Of a DNA stretch of 64,000 nt, positions 34,382 to 45,114 are shown in pieces; the stretch's first letter is position 1, and each line of letters opens with the position of its first letter. The notes beneath the pieces are model-generated. The model ran no database searches. It was not told where the DNA came from and worked only from the letters and a program-made list of their open reading frames with translations. The stretch comes from Papaver somniferum. Its lineage: Eukaryota > Streptophyta > Magnoliopsida > Ranunculales > Papaveraceae. Where the stretch lies: contig NC_039362.1 in assembly GCF_003573695.1 (NCBI RefSeq), positions 176,585,690 to 176,649,689 of the forward strand, given 5' to 3'. A program made the translations under genes and the position numbers.

Positions 34382-34718
34382 ATGAATTTCACAACTGAAG
34401 AAGATAATGATCTTTGCAGGGCTTATCTTGCAGGCTTAGAAGAAACTACAATGGAGGAGAGCGCAACAGCATTCTGAGATCGTGTTCTTCAATATTTTGT
34501 CAACTCAAATGGTAATGATCAAGGAAGAACGACACAATGTCTATCAGAAAGGTTCGGTGACATACGTCTTTGTTGTTCACGGTATCAAAAAATATTGAGG
34601 GACTTGAATATAGATAAAGAAGCTGCAATTCTTGCATATGCTACATCTGTAGGGCGCGAATTCAAATTCACGGAGGCTTATGAAATTATCAAAGGAGATG
34701 TTTTTTTAAGATTTTAGT
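34382..34718 (+). pseudogene. Captured plant SANT/NAM-associated gene fragment in CACTA
   Basis: About 112 codons on the strand opposite to the transposase. It reads NFTTEEDNDLCRAYL, then DRVLQYFVNSN, RTTQCLSERFGDIRLCCSRY, YATSVGREFKFTEAYEIIK. This is the pattern of plant proteins annotated as glutathione S-transferase T3-like or NAM-associated C-terminal domain, a SANT-like family that includes PIF/Harbinger ORF1 relatives. One in-frame TGA (34475-34477) replaces the Trp of the conserved FWDRV-like motif. The fragment has no start or 3' end. CACTA elements often carry pieces of host genes; alternatively it is a relic of another transposon that inserted here. Confidence 0.6.
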
Positions 34719-36056
34719 AAACTTGCATTAAGGAAATAATAAAGTTTTCTTTGGATTATGACCAGTTGGGCAACTAAATTTTTTTTCCTGTCTTCCACTT
34801 AACAAATGTTTACCAAAGTTTATTTTTTACTACAGAACCTCGCTAGAGAAAGAAATAAGAAACTTATAATGTTTCAGTCCTTCCTGATTTTGGTGAGCAA
34901 AGAAAAGGGACTTGAAACATAAACGAAAATGTTGTTTTAAAGAAAAGAAAACCAAACCGATGATAGGTTTGCGAGAGTGACATAAGCTGTAGTAAAAGTA
35001 CAATGACAAAAGTCAGTACATATAAACCTTATAGGGACACAACTGAACAGTCTGCACATACTTTCATAATTCCAAAAGAGACTGCAGGTCATATTTTAAA
35101 GACAGCAAAACACGGCAAACAACTGCAAGTTGCTGCAAAAAAGAGAATGGGCTGAATAACAATCCAGGATTTTATCTACAACCACCTATTGAAGCCTGCA
35201 AGACTATCCTGTTGCTAAGACACTGCAAAGCAATGAAAAATATACTAAGAATTAATCGAGGTACACATAGAAAAGGCTGTCCAAATGCCGCTTACTGAAT
35301 TAACATCTAAATTTAGAAGAAAAGAAGACAAAAACATTGAACACCGCCGCTTCTGGATAACTCAGATGCTGACGCTACTTCCACCAGCTTCTGGCTTCGG
35401 TCCAACCAAAACGTTACATTTCTTAATCGTCGACGGAAATTGACTTCGTCATCAAAAATTAAATTTGCGAGAAACAAGCAACGTCATTAAAAAAACTATT
35501 CAGCGATACATGACTTGGTTTCTCACAACAACAATTTTCTATGACGGACATTTGTTGTCATCACTAACTATATTTTTTTGTGGTAAACACGAATCATCAC
35601 AGAAACACATTATTGGTGATAGAAGCTGTTTTAGTCCCAAAATGTATTTGGAGTGACAACCTATTTTGTGTAGCAAAAAAAAACGCAGCGGCAAAAGTCG
35701 ACTTCATCATTAAAAATTAATTTTGCGAGAAATAAGTGATGTCGTTAAAAGAATATCTAACGACAAAAAATTTAGTTTCTCATAAAAATAATATTTTATG
35801 ACGAATATTCATGGTAATCACTAATTGTGATTTTCTGTGGCGAATATAAATAATCACTAAAAAAATTATCTGCGAGAAAGAATTATTTAGTCCCTGATTT
35901 CGCTTTTGGTGACAAGCTTAGCGATAATTATAAAAGTTCATCGCAAATAAAATTTTATAGTGGTGAACTTTTTTTTTGTCGCAAACAATGACATTTGGTG
36001 GCAAATTTAAATTGTCGTCCAAAATATTGTCACTAAATCCTTAATTTCTTGTAGTG
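34719..36056. other. Right subterminal region of the CACTA element
   Basis: Non-coding. From about 35435 to the end it is dense in words shared with the left end (GCGAGAAA, TCACTAA, GTGACAA, TCATCAAAAATTAA(A/T)TT), including two copies of an approximately 260-bp degenerate repeat (about 35430-35690 and 35690-35900). Confidence 0.6.
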
Positions 36057-36060
36057 TAAC

Positions 36061-36507
36061 TTAATATCTAGTGGTGCTCTTGTCGTTCAATGAGGTTTCT
36101 TCAGTGTTCATACTATTAAAGTATGTCTCAAGGATTTTGTTGGCAACCACTTTCGGTTTTCCAAGATCTTCAATTTGAAGTTTCAAGTCAGCTAGCTCAC
36201 TTTTTGCTTCTTCCATTCTATCTTTCAGACTGTCTCGATCTTGTATCAATGAAACGAGATTTCCTATGAGTTCTTCAAACCCATGCATAGCTTCATGCAT
36301 ACCATCTGTGGAAAACCACTTGGTACAGTCTGAATCATCAATCGCAAAGAGACTTATTTCTTCTTGAGATCTATCAGAGTTGTGATCAGAAATGATTCTT
36401 GAGACAATCTTCATGTTTCTTCGTTTTGAGAGAAAACGTGGACTGTTTCTAACTTTTCGAGCTTCCCTTTTATTACTCCTTGTAACACTTCGAGTTATAG
36501 GAGACAT
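36061..36507 (-). CDS. Coiled-coil ORF in the Copia-like element
   Basis: 148 codons. The start is basic (SPITRSVTRSNKREARK) and the C-terminal half is a coiled coil (DRDSLKDRMEEAKSELADLK). It lies between the primer site and the CACTA insertion, where gag would be. It has no recognisable capsid or zinc-knuckle motif. The stop codon is 1 bp from the CACTA target duplication, so the insertion did not cut it. It may be a diverged gag-type protein or unrelated sequence carried by a non-autonomous element. Confidence 0.45.
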   Translation of the reverse strand: MSPITRSVTRSNKREARKVRNSPRFLSKRRNMKIVSRIISDHNSDRSQEEISLFAIDDSDCTKWFSTDGMHEAMHGFEELIGNLVSLIQDRDSLKDRMEEAKSELADLKLQIEDLGKPKVVANKILETYFNSMNTEETSLNDKSTTRY

Positions 36508-36791
36508 GATTTAGTTCAAGACTTTTCAGGGAAGATCTAATTCTTAAGAGAAGTTTTTTCTTAAAAAGATAAGAATATATTCGATTCACGAAAACAGGGT
36601 TTCCGAAAATAGGCTACCAAACTTCTCTTTTTATTAAAGGACAATATCCCACCGATCAAACAAACCAGTACCCACTTGTGCTCTTTATTTTTATGTGCTT
36701 TTCTCATCCAGGGTTATGAGCACAAAACGGATGAGTTAGCACAGTCTCCATACAATTAGGTTGTGATGGAGTAAGTCTTTTCTGGCTTGCA

Positions 36792-36980
36792 TCAAGTATC
36801 CGAAATATAGTTCATGTTTCTCTTTAGGAATTTCTGCCCAAAATATCTTCTCCCAGAATAATGATATTTTCTAACTCTAGAGATATGATCATGTGGAGAA
36901 ACAGTACTGATGTGAGAATTTTCAGAGATAGATAAATCTCTCTTAATTCTTTCAATGAGATTTTTATATGATTTTCTCAT
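36792..36980 (-). other. Short ORF in the Copia-like element
   Basis: 62 codons, basic (MRKSYKNLIERIKRDLS, GRRYFGQKFLKRN). It lies between the two coiled-coil ORFs on the same strand, so it may be part of one decayed reading frame with them. No family recognised. Confidence 0.3.
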
Positions 36981-37458
36981 TCTAAGGACTTCCTAATGAT
37001 CCACATCAGTGTGATTATTTGAAACAATTATCGGAAATTCCTGATTGTTTCTTTTGGCAGAGATTCTCTCTTTCCCTTCCTTATGGAGTCGTTCTTCATC
37101 AAAACAAGAATTATTTTGATATGGGTGAGGAGGAACCTTTTTCCAGAAGCGATTATCAACTTTTTCCTCTGATTCTTTTGAGTTGATCTTATCGGGTAGT
37201 GGTATGATCTGGCTTTCTACTGAGGAATGGTAATTTCAGTTTTTTAAGACAAGAAACTTCTTTCAATATTTTTACCGCCATATGTTGAAGAAGTATAAGT
37301 TTCCTGTCAAGTCACTGAAAATTGTATTCCTTAAGATCACGTTCACGGAATCGGTTCAAAGTTTCCTTTGGAAAATATTTCGTTTGATCATCAGCAGATA
37401 TAGAAGATGGTTTCTTATCCTCTTATGACTTGATGTAGTTAGGAAAACTACCATCATC

Positions 37459-37908
37459 TTAATCTGTTTCAGATGTGACTAAACCAGTTTTATCATAATC
37501 TGTAAAAGTCGAGCAAGGACTTTTAGTTTCCTCAACATCAGAAGAAATCACAACATCATCATTAGTCAGAGTCATAGGACGTGTCTCCTTTTTTTGAGAA
37601 AGAGATTTACCAAGAGCTTTTAATTTGACAGTGAGATCCATATTTTCTATGGCTACAATATTCAGTTGAATGTCTTTATCTCTGATCTCCTGTTTAAGAA
37701 GATTTTTCTGTGTTTTTAATATCAACACTTTAAAAGATAGAGATTTTATAGGCTTTAGGAGTTTTACCAACTCTTTATCAGCATCTTCTTTTCCATCAGA
37801 GATGGACACATATGTTTTCGCAACTCCTTGATCATGAGTCAACGAAGTAGTAACATCTTCAACTTTTGAGTAGTCATACTCTTTCATATCGTTAACTGAA
37901 TCATACAT
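37459..37908 (-). CDS. First coiled-coil ORF of the Copia-like element
   Basis: 149 codons, the first ORF after the primer site (76 bp away). The middle (KELVKLLKPIKSLSFKVL through DIQLNIVAIENMDLTVKLK) is a heptad-like coiled coil, and the C-terminus is acidic and Ser/Thr-rich. The position is that of gag, and coiled coils of this kind occur in some plant Copia gags, but I see neither the gag UBN2 core nor a CCHC knuckle. Call as a gag-like remnant is inference. Confidence 0.45.
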   Translation of the reverse strand: MYDSVNDMKEYDYSKVEDVTTSLTHDQGVAKTYVSISDGKEDADKELVKLLKPIKSLSFKVLILKTQKNLLKQEIRDKDIQLNIVAIENMDLTVKLKALGKSLSQKKETRPMTLTNDDVVISSDVEETKSPCSTFTDYDKTGLVTSETD

Positions 37909-37973
37909 AGATTCAATTTCTTATAGGTTGGATCGTACCAAACACAGATTGTTAGATCTTTTCGTGTTTGCCT

Positions 37974-37985
37974 GCTCTGATACCA
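37974..37985 (-). other. Primer-binding site for initiator tRNA-Met
   Basis: The minus strand reads TGGTATCAGAGC, the standard plant Copia primer site complementary to tRNA-iMet. It starts 2 bp inside the LTR end at 37988, which sets both the orientation and the LTR border. Confidence 0.92.
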
Positions 37986-38146
37986 ATTGAAAAGACGAGG
38001 GTACCCAAATATACTCAGTCTAAACCTTTTTCACCTATAAGTCCTTTCTCCGAAAGTGATTGTCTATGGACTGAGTCGAGACAATACAACAAATCAGTTC
38101 ACACTTCGTGTGATTGTCCATGGATACGAGATCGAGGCAATACAAC

Positions 38147-40602
38147 TAAAAAAGCGGGGGTCTAACAACACCACCCAATATTTCGCTTAGCAATCTGTAT
38201 GGATTAACTCCGAAATACTTTGCTAGAGAATCAACTAGACATTCAGACTCAATCTAGATAAAAGTATCTCAAGGAGTTAATATCTCTCTCTTGTTTTTTG
38301 ATATTACTCAAGCTAATAGAAATCAGTGAGTCCTAATCAAACACAAGGAATACTTGGACAGTACCAAAGACCAATTTCCAAGGATCAATCAATATCAATC
38401 AACAACCAAAGGTCGGATTTCCAATTGATTGATTCAAACGCATAACCTGTATTATTTCAGATATATAAACAAATGTAATGCGGAAATAGAAATAACACAA
38501 ACACCAGAATTTTGTTAACGAGGAAACCGCAAATGCAGAAAAACCTCGGGACCTAGTCCAGATTGAATACACATTGTATTAAGCCTCTACGACGCTAGCT
38601 TACTCCAAGCTAACTTCGGACTGGACTATAGTTGAACCCCAATCAGTCTCCCACTAATTCAAGGTATAGTTGTACTCCTACGCCTCTGATCCCAGCAGGA
38701 TACTGCGCACTTGATTCCCTTAGATGATCTCACCCACAACCAAGAGTTGCTGCAAAAAAAAATCGCAGACTTGATAATAAACAAATCTGTCTCACACAAA
38801 AAAGTCTATAAAGGATAAATCTGTCTCCCACAGAAAAACCCTAGGTTTTTGTTCCGTCTTAAGATATGAAATCAAGGTGAACATGGAACAATTGATAATC
38901 CGGTCTTATATTCTCGAAGAACAACCTAGATTAATCAATCACCTCTCAACAGTCTTACTTGAATACACAAGAGGACGTCGAGGAATCACAAACAGTGAGA
39001 CGAAGATGTTTGTGACTTCTTTATCTTGCCTATCGGAGAACTCTCACGATCTCAAGCCAATCAAAGATTGTACTCGTACGATAGAAGATGCAAGATCAGA
39101 TCACACAACTACGATAAAAGTAGTATCGGTCTGGCTTCACAATCCCAATGAAGTATTTAAGTCGTTAACCTGGTTTTAGAGAAGAAAACCAAAGGTTAGA
39201 GGAGAATCGACTCTAGCGAGCGCACTAGTATCACACAGGCGTGTGGGGATTAGTTTTTCCCAATGCTAGATGTCTCTTATATATAGTCTACAAATCAGGG
39301 TTTTGCGTTAGTTACAAAGCAATCAATATTCACCGTTAGATGAAAACCTGATTTAGATTCAAGCTAATATTTCTCAACCGTTAGATCGAAAACTTAACTC
39401 GTCACACACACTTGAGATATACGTTTACTGGGTTTATGAAAACCGTACCCAAACATGTACGTGTATGTTGGTTCAACATAGTAACCCAAAAGGTAAACCA
39501 TATGATCATTTCATATTAACCTTGTTCTTCTTCACCATAACTAGTTCAATTGACTCAAATGAACTAGTTATAGAGTTGTTCAATTTCTATGAGATCTTAT
39601 GTAACTACACAAGACACAATTGAAACAAAGATGATTCGATTCGATTGAATCAGCTCATGAACTTTATAGCCACGGTTTGCATATTGCATTCCTTAGTAAT
39701 TTAAGTTTCATGATCAGAGCATATCTTTAGATCATAACCTACTCAAGTACGCAAACAAGTTCGCGGATTTAAGACAACCGGCAGAGTTTTCCAAACTCAG
39801 CAGAAAATCTCGGCAAGGAGACTTCTGCCAGTTCGCGGACAAGGTTCGCGGACTAAACACGCAAACGAGTTTTTAGAAAATCCCAGCAGAAATTCTCGGC
39901 AAGAAAACTTCCGTCAGTTCGCGGACGGAGTTCGCAAACTGATTTCGCGGACTTGGCAAAGCCAATTCCTCCGGTTTCTCTCAATCAACAAAGTTCGCAA
40001 ACTTCGGATTAAGGAATATGACTTATGCACATATGTGTTTCCACACAATGCTTATATACATCATTAGTTATATAGACCTAAACTCTCATTCCAACTATTG
40101 AAACATTCTTAGAGGACGTTATATAGTTGTTACACTATTTCTCGTCAAAGCGATTTTCAAAGTGATTGAAACATTATGACTTTCGTCATTAGGTGAAGAT
40201 AAACCCGATCAAAGCGAAACTCTTTACCAACACATGATTTCGAGATATAGATAGGCGAGATATACTAGGCTCGAAATATCAAATGTGTATGATCCAGTCT
40301 ATATAGCATACGACTTTTGTCTAATAAGAAGTAGGATATAGAAGAGATAGACTTTTGAGTGATAGATAAGTTCAAGTCTCCACATACCTTTTTGTTGATG
40401 AAGTTCCACGGTTCCTTGAGTAGATCTTCGTCGTTGTATGATGAATCACCATGAAGTCCTTGAGCTCAACTACACTTTTCTATCCTAGTCCGAGACTTAG
40501 ATATGTAGACTAGAAATCAAGACTCATAGTTTTGATCACTAACATTGACAAACATGCTTGAGATAGCAACGCATGCGAGGTCGACCGAGCTATGCTCTAA
40601 CA
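38147..40602 (-). mobile_element. Solo LTR of a related Copia family
   Basis: 2,456 bp inside the right LTR, flanked by ACAAC (38142-38146 and 40603-40607). The left LTR copy has no insertion at this point (AAAACAACGAAG). On the minus strand it starts TGTTAGAGCATAGCTCGGTC; its other end is mutated (TA where CA is expected). Parts resemble the host LTR (GAGGAAACCGCAAATGCAGA), so the two families are related. A strong minus-strand TATA box is at 39275-39286. It contains several TTCGCGGAC words (39760-39960). No interior or second LTR remains, so it arose by LTR-LTR recombination. Confidence 0.8.
39275..39286 (-). promoter_or_regulatory. TATA box of the Copia-type solo LTR
   Basis: Minus-strand CTATATATAAGA, a near-consensus plant TATA box in the middle of the LTR, oriented as the LTR itself. 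A solo LTR could still drive transcription leftward across the gag-like ORFs and the CACTA element. Confidence 0.6.
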
Positions 40603-43083
40603 ACAACAACGAAGTAAGTTTACTTGATAAAAGGTTCGTACTTAACCAAACACAATAGGATTACTTATCAAGTAAATAGGAATTAACGTTTGTGTAATTT
40701 ACTTTAAATTATAATAACAAAAATTAACGAGGAAACCGCAAATGCAGAAAAACCCCGGGACCTTGTCCAGAATTGAATAATCTCGGGATTAAGCCACTAT
40801 ACAAAATCAAACCAACTTCGTATAGTTGAGACCAAGCAACTAAACCTATAGTTCACCTAGTTCCGTCTGTATTCCCACGCCTCCGACCTGTAATAACTCA
40901 CGTACTTGGAAAAATTCCGTTGGTTCGTATTCCAAACATTAAAAGAACAACAAATCTGTTTGGTATCAACTCTTTTCAACCAAGTGATGTGAGTTCGACA
41001 AAGGCTCTTCTGTTTATCTCAATAAACTCCTTCATCGGGTTCTTAGATATATCTTATTATCAACTATCGAAGTAATTGTTACCATTTTGCAATCAATACT
41101 TTTAATCACAAAGAATTGTATTGATGCTGATCTACACAACTAATCAATCTAATATACCACAAGGATAAACCGATTATAGTTGATCCTCTTTTACCGAAAC
41201 AAGTATTGTGCACACCAAAGATTATGAATCCCAAATCAGAAATCTTCAAAGTCTTCTTCGTCTTCAAATCTTCTTAGATCTTCAATAAAAACCTGCACAC
41301 AATCAACTTGAATCTCTTGTGATCAATCACGCAAAAAACGGAGTCTGTTAACAATGGATTATCACAAGACGTCTTTAGATCTACAAATAGTCTAAAGATC
41401 CCCGTCGAAAATTTGATATTGTTTGAGTGAATCTTATATCAGAAGAGAAGATTCTCAAGCATAAACAAACTAGATGAAATCAAAGTTCAACCACCGTTAG
41501 TCAATCAAATCAATCGAAAACAAAAGATAAACCACAATTATCTAGTTTCCCACCAACGGTACTAATAGAGCTTCTCAATCCCAAAGAAGTATTTAAACTG
41601 AGCGGTCGTAAGAGATTTCGCCTAATTAGGTGACTCTCCTCTCCGAATAGGCGGCTTCACCCACAACAGCACAACTGAGATAGTTCTTGTTGTACGAGGA
41701 TTAGTTTGCTCGAAATGCAAACTTTGATATTTATAGACCAAGGAAGTTTGGACACCAAGGAATTTCCAAAACCGAAAATATTCTCAAGATTCGGTTTTCA
41801 TAATTCCTGGAAATGCTTTGTCCAAATATTGACCGAAAATATCTTGGAAAATCTCCAACTAGTAAATGCACATTACTAATTTTCATTTTCCTAAAATAAA
41901 TTTAAAAACCTTAAATTATAGATTCTCAATTATTTTGTTCGATCCGAGATTTTCTTCCTTTAGCTATTAAGGAATAACTTTGAACAATTAAAAATTAGCG
42001 TTACTGCGCATGTTCAAAGTATGTCGACATCCTTACTTTGTAAGTCCTCTTTCATAGTTACAATCTTGAAGCTGATTTACCACACTTCCAAACAAGTTTA
42101 GGATTAGTTCATCTGACTTTCAAGAACTAAGTGATCGATCAAGAACACTCAATCACCAATCATGGGTTTCGCGGTTCTACCAAAACAAGTTTCGGTTCTA
42201 CCTCCATGTGAGTACTTTGCATAGTCACACTAGTAACCAAAATTCGGTTGACTAGGTACTAGGATCGGTTTCCCACATATATATGGTATCTAACTTGTAC
42301 TTGTTGCACATGTCCATAGGATCGGTTCCCCTTTGCCTAAAAATGTGTTGCACATGTCCACAGGATCGGTTCCCCTTTCTGCTAAAAACTTGCTGCACCT
42401 CATACAAGGATCGATTCCCCTTTGTGATAGGTTGCACCTCTTACTAGGATCGGTTCCCCTTTACCCAGAGTCGGTCATACCAATAACACTAAATCGATCA
42501 TACCATCTCAAGTGATTACTTAAGACCGGTTTCACTAATAAAAGTCATACCAATACAAAAGTCAGGCCTTTGTGAATATTTTTACCAAGAACATAAAAAA
42601 GTCATGAGCGGTTATACTAATCACACATATTGGTAGTTCAAAAGATATGCAATGAATAACAATACCAATAATGCCTGGCGATTTCTCTTTCGATTCACAA
42701 AACAAGTTCATGAATTTAGTTCCTTAAAACAAATGTAAAACATTGTTTCCTAGGATGACATCTTCACCTTATACCCATATATAATCACAATAACATTCAA
42801 ACATTTATGTCGATGTCTTATCTACAAAGTTTAATGGTTAAGCAATAAACCTCGTATTGTATTCCTTAATACTATGTCTAACTAGAGTATAATCATTCAT
42901 GCTTCGCAATTTTGTTTTCAATATCCACGACTTGAAAGATACGTTAGGGAATGAAACAGTACAAGTCAAATATCACTAAGCTCAAGTGGAAGGATGATGT
43001 TGTCGTTGTAGCTCCTTACTTCTTCACTTCTTCAAGTCTTCACAATAATTGTAATGTCTTATATCCTAATACTTTCAAGCTAA

Positions 43084-44980
43084 TGATGAGTGCTAAAAAG
43101 TGCATATTTCTATATATTTTTCTTGGCATTTAACTCATCTTTTGTGCATTAATTCTACATTTTATCCCATATTCTGTGTTTTCGTTGTTTTCAAGAATAA
43201 ATACTTTTCTTAATTAATTTTGCATTTTTAGGTACTAAATAAATCCTGGTTATCTCACGGAGCGAAAAGAGCAAAGGAACGGCAAAGACTCTCGATAGGA
43301 GGAAGCGAAGAATGATGTTTGCAAGAGCCGGATCAACTAGAAGTGGGCTTGAAGAGGAAGAATTGTTCTTAAAGAAGATATGGGCTTGGCATACCCAAGG
43401 CCCAAAACCCTTACCCAAATCCATTTCCATTATCCATACCCATTTCCATGAGAGCCGTCAGATTGGATCCATCTTGTCATCCAACGGTCGCCTCATCATT
43501 GTGCATCAAAATCCGAAGCTCCTGTCAAACACTATAGTACCTAACTCCATCTGAAGCCGTCAGTTTTGTTGTGTCTCATCATCCAACGGTTGTTCCTATC
43601 GCACTGTTGGATCATTCCATCACCTTTTCATCCTACGCTTTCGCTTCGCTGATCATCAACCTTTGATACATCCGCCTCACACCCTAGCATCAGAAACCTA
43701 TACCCCTAACCAAACAGACCCTTCTTCTCCATCGGGTTCTTCTTCCCAAATCAATTTTCCCCAAAACCAGCTCCTCCTTCCACCCGACCATGGCAGCCTG
43801 CAACTGCTGCTCCTCGAGCTTCACTACACCCCTCTCCGCCTCTACCAAAACCCGTACGCACCACAGTTTTCTCTCCCTAGCCTAGTCGTTTCCCCAAACC
43901 CACATCTCTCTGACCTAGGTGTGGAGTTGATGAAACAACTCGAGCTAGGGTTGCAGTACATCCATTGGAGCAGGAAGAGCATCAGAGGGACATCAAGAAG
44001 CATGGGTCGAGCAGAATTCACACATGGGTGAGAGAATTTGATTTTCCCCAAATCAATTTAGGGTTTTCAAAATTAGGGTTTTTAGAAATTAGGAATTTGA
44101 TGTAAGCTATAAATAAAAACTGATGTAGGATGTTAAAACGGTTCTTGGGTCATCCGAGTTACCCCCTAATTGGGTTAATTTCATGTTTAATTTCAATTTC
44201 CATTTCAAATCAATTTAGGGTCCTTCAATTTTAATTTTTAGGGTTTACTGTTACTGTTAATTTTGTGATGTTTGATACTTTAATCATGATTATGTTAATC
44301 ACCATGTTTGTTATGTTCTAATCCACCACTAGGGTGAGAAGACCATTGAACCATGTTGGTTAGCCATTTGGGTTACATCCTGTTGAGCTCAAAACACTTA
44401 GGTTAGTGACATTCCAAGGGTTCACTGGCTTGTGATTAGTGGTGCTTTAAACAGACCATTAATGCTAGGGGTCAGTGATAGTCTGAGGGATTAACAAAGC
44501 CATATTAGTTAGAGGCCTAGAACCTAATTGACCTGTGATTGTTTATGCTTTAATCAGATAGGCAATGCTAGGGGTTAATCCAAGGACTTTAGGTAGTTAA
44601 CTAGACACATGACAAGGTTAACCTAGGTGAACTAGCTAGGTGAAGGGAATTCTCATCCATCTCCATACACTTCATTCCCATCCACAATTTCTCTCCCATG
44701 TTCTGTTTTGGTTACGTTTTTCTTATTCTTTGCCAATGCCTTTGGCTCACTGCCACTGAATTTTCTTTGTTTCTTTGTCTCTTAACTTCACTGCCTTTGT
44801 TTAATTTCCACTGTCACTATCTCACTGTCACTTAGTTACTTGTTTAGATAACTTTAGCTTAGGAAGATTTTAGCTTACTCACACCTTGTCTCTGTGGATC
44901 GACCCTGCTTGCCCTGTTCTATACACTAGACCATGTGCACTTGCAGGTATAATGTTTGTGACTCTTTTAGAGAGCCACCA
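43084..44980 (+). mobile_element. Solo LTR of the Ty3 (TR-GAG) family
   Basis: 1,897 bp starting TGATGAGTGC and ending GAGCCACCA, flanked by GCTAA (43079-43083 and 44981-44985). The left LTR of the Copia-like element has the unoccupied site. It is homologous to the Ty3 LTR 13135-15235 in reverse orientation. Its plus-strand ORFs (for example 43663-44031) fall in the LTR and are incidental. No interior is left. Confidence 0.95.
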
Positions 44981-45109
44981 GCTAACCTATACGAAGTTGA
45001 GTCTAGTACATAATCAAGCGACTCTTTAAATGAGTTTTGGCTCACTAAAATATGACAACCGAACTTGACATACCAACGCTTGGTGGGTTAACCTAGCTAT
45101 GCTCTAACA

Positions 45110-45114
45110 CAAAT
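45110..45114. other. Target-site duplication CAAAT, right copy
   Basis: Matches 20163-20167 exactly and abuts the LTR end CTCTAACA. Confidence 0.9.

Larger units (their letters stand above)
25230..36056 (-). mobile_element. CACTA (En/Spm-type) DNA transposon, 10.8 kb
   Basis: The ends are CACTACAA at 25230 and its complement TTGTAGTG ending at 36056. TAA lies on both sides (25227-25229 and 36057-36059), the 3-bp duplication typical of CACTA. Subterminal regions of about 600 bp at each end carry related words (GCGAGAAA, TCACAGAA, GTGACCAAA) in both orientations, as expected for TNPA-type binding regions. Genes on the minus strand are a TNP2-type transposase (broken) and a Transposase_24-type gene. 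A decayed plant gene fragment lies on the plus strand at 34382-34718. It sits just past the last short ORF of the Copia-like element. Confidence 0.95.
20168..45109 (-). mobile_element. Non-autonomous Copia-like LTR retrotransposon holding four later insertions
   Basis: The outer element of the nest, reading on the minus strand. The 3' LTR is 20168-23362 and the 5' LTR is 37988-45109, both starting TGTTAGAGCATA. A 12-nt tRNA-iMet primer site sits 2 bp inside the 5' LTR, and the polypurine tract AAAGGGGGAGAT abuts the 3' LTR. Flanks are CAAAT. Without the CACTA insertion the interior is about 3.8 kb. It has three short ORFs near the primer site, and I find no protease, integrase, reverse transcriptase or RNase H motif. 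Primer site, LTR start and tract fit Copia. It probably relied on a complete relative for proteins. Confidence 0.88.
37988..45109 (-). repeat. 5' LTR of the Copia-like element, split by two solo LTRs
   Basis: The LTR pieces are 37988-38146, 40608-43078 and 44986-45109 (plus one copy of each 5-bp duplication), about 2.76 kb in sum. Joined, they align with the left LTR 20168-23362 without its MITE. The left border is TGAAAAGACGAGGG; the right border is GCTCTAACA followed by CAAAT. Confidence 0.88.

Noticed and set aside
37988..40602. One intact LTR from 37988 to 40602 forming its own element
   Set aside because: Only 37988-38146 aligns with the left end of the outer LTR, and ACAAC duplications with an empty site in the left LTR show that 38147-40602 is an inserted solo LTR.
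43663..44031. 122-codon plus-strand ORF rich in Pro, Ser and Leu
   Set aside because: It lies wholly inside the solo LTR with GCTAA duplications, where coding sequence is not expected, and resembles no protein family.
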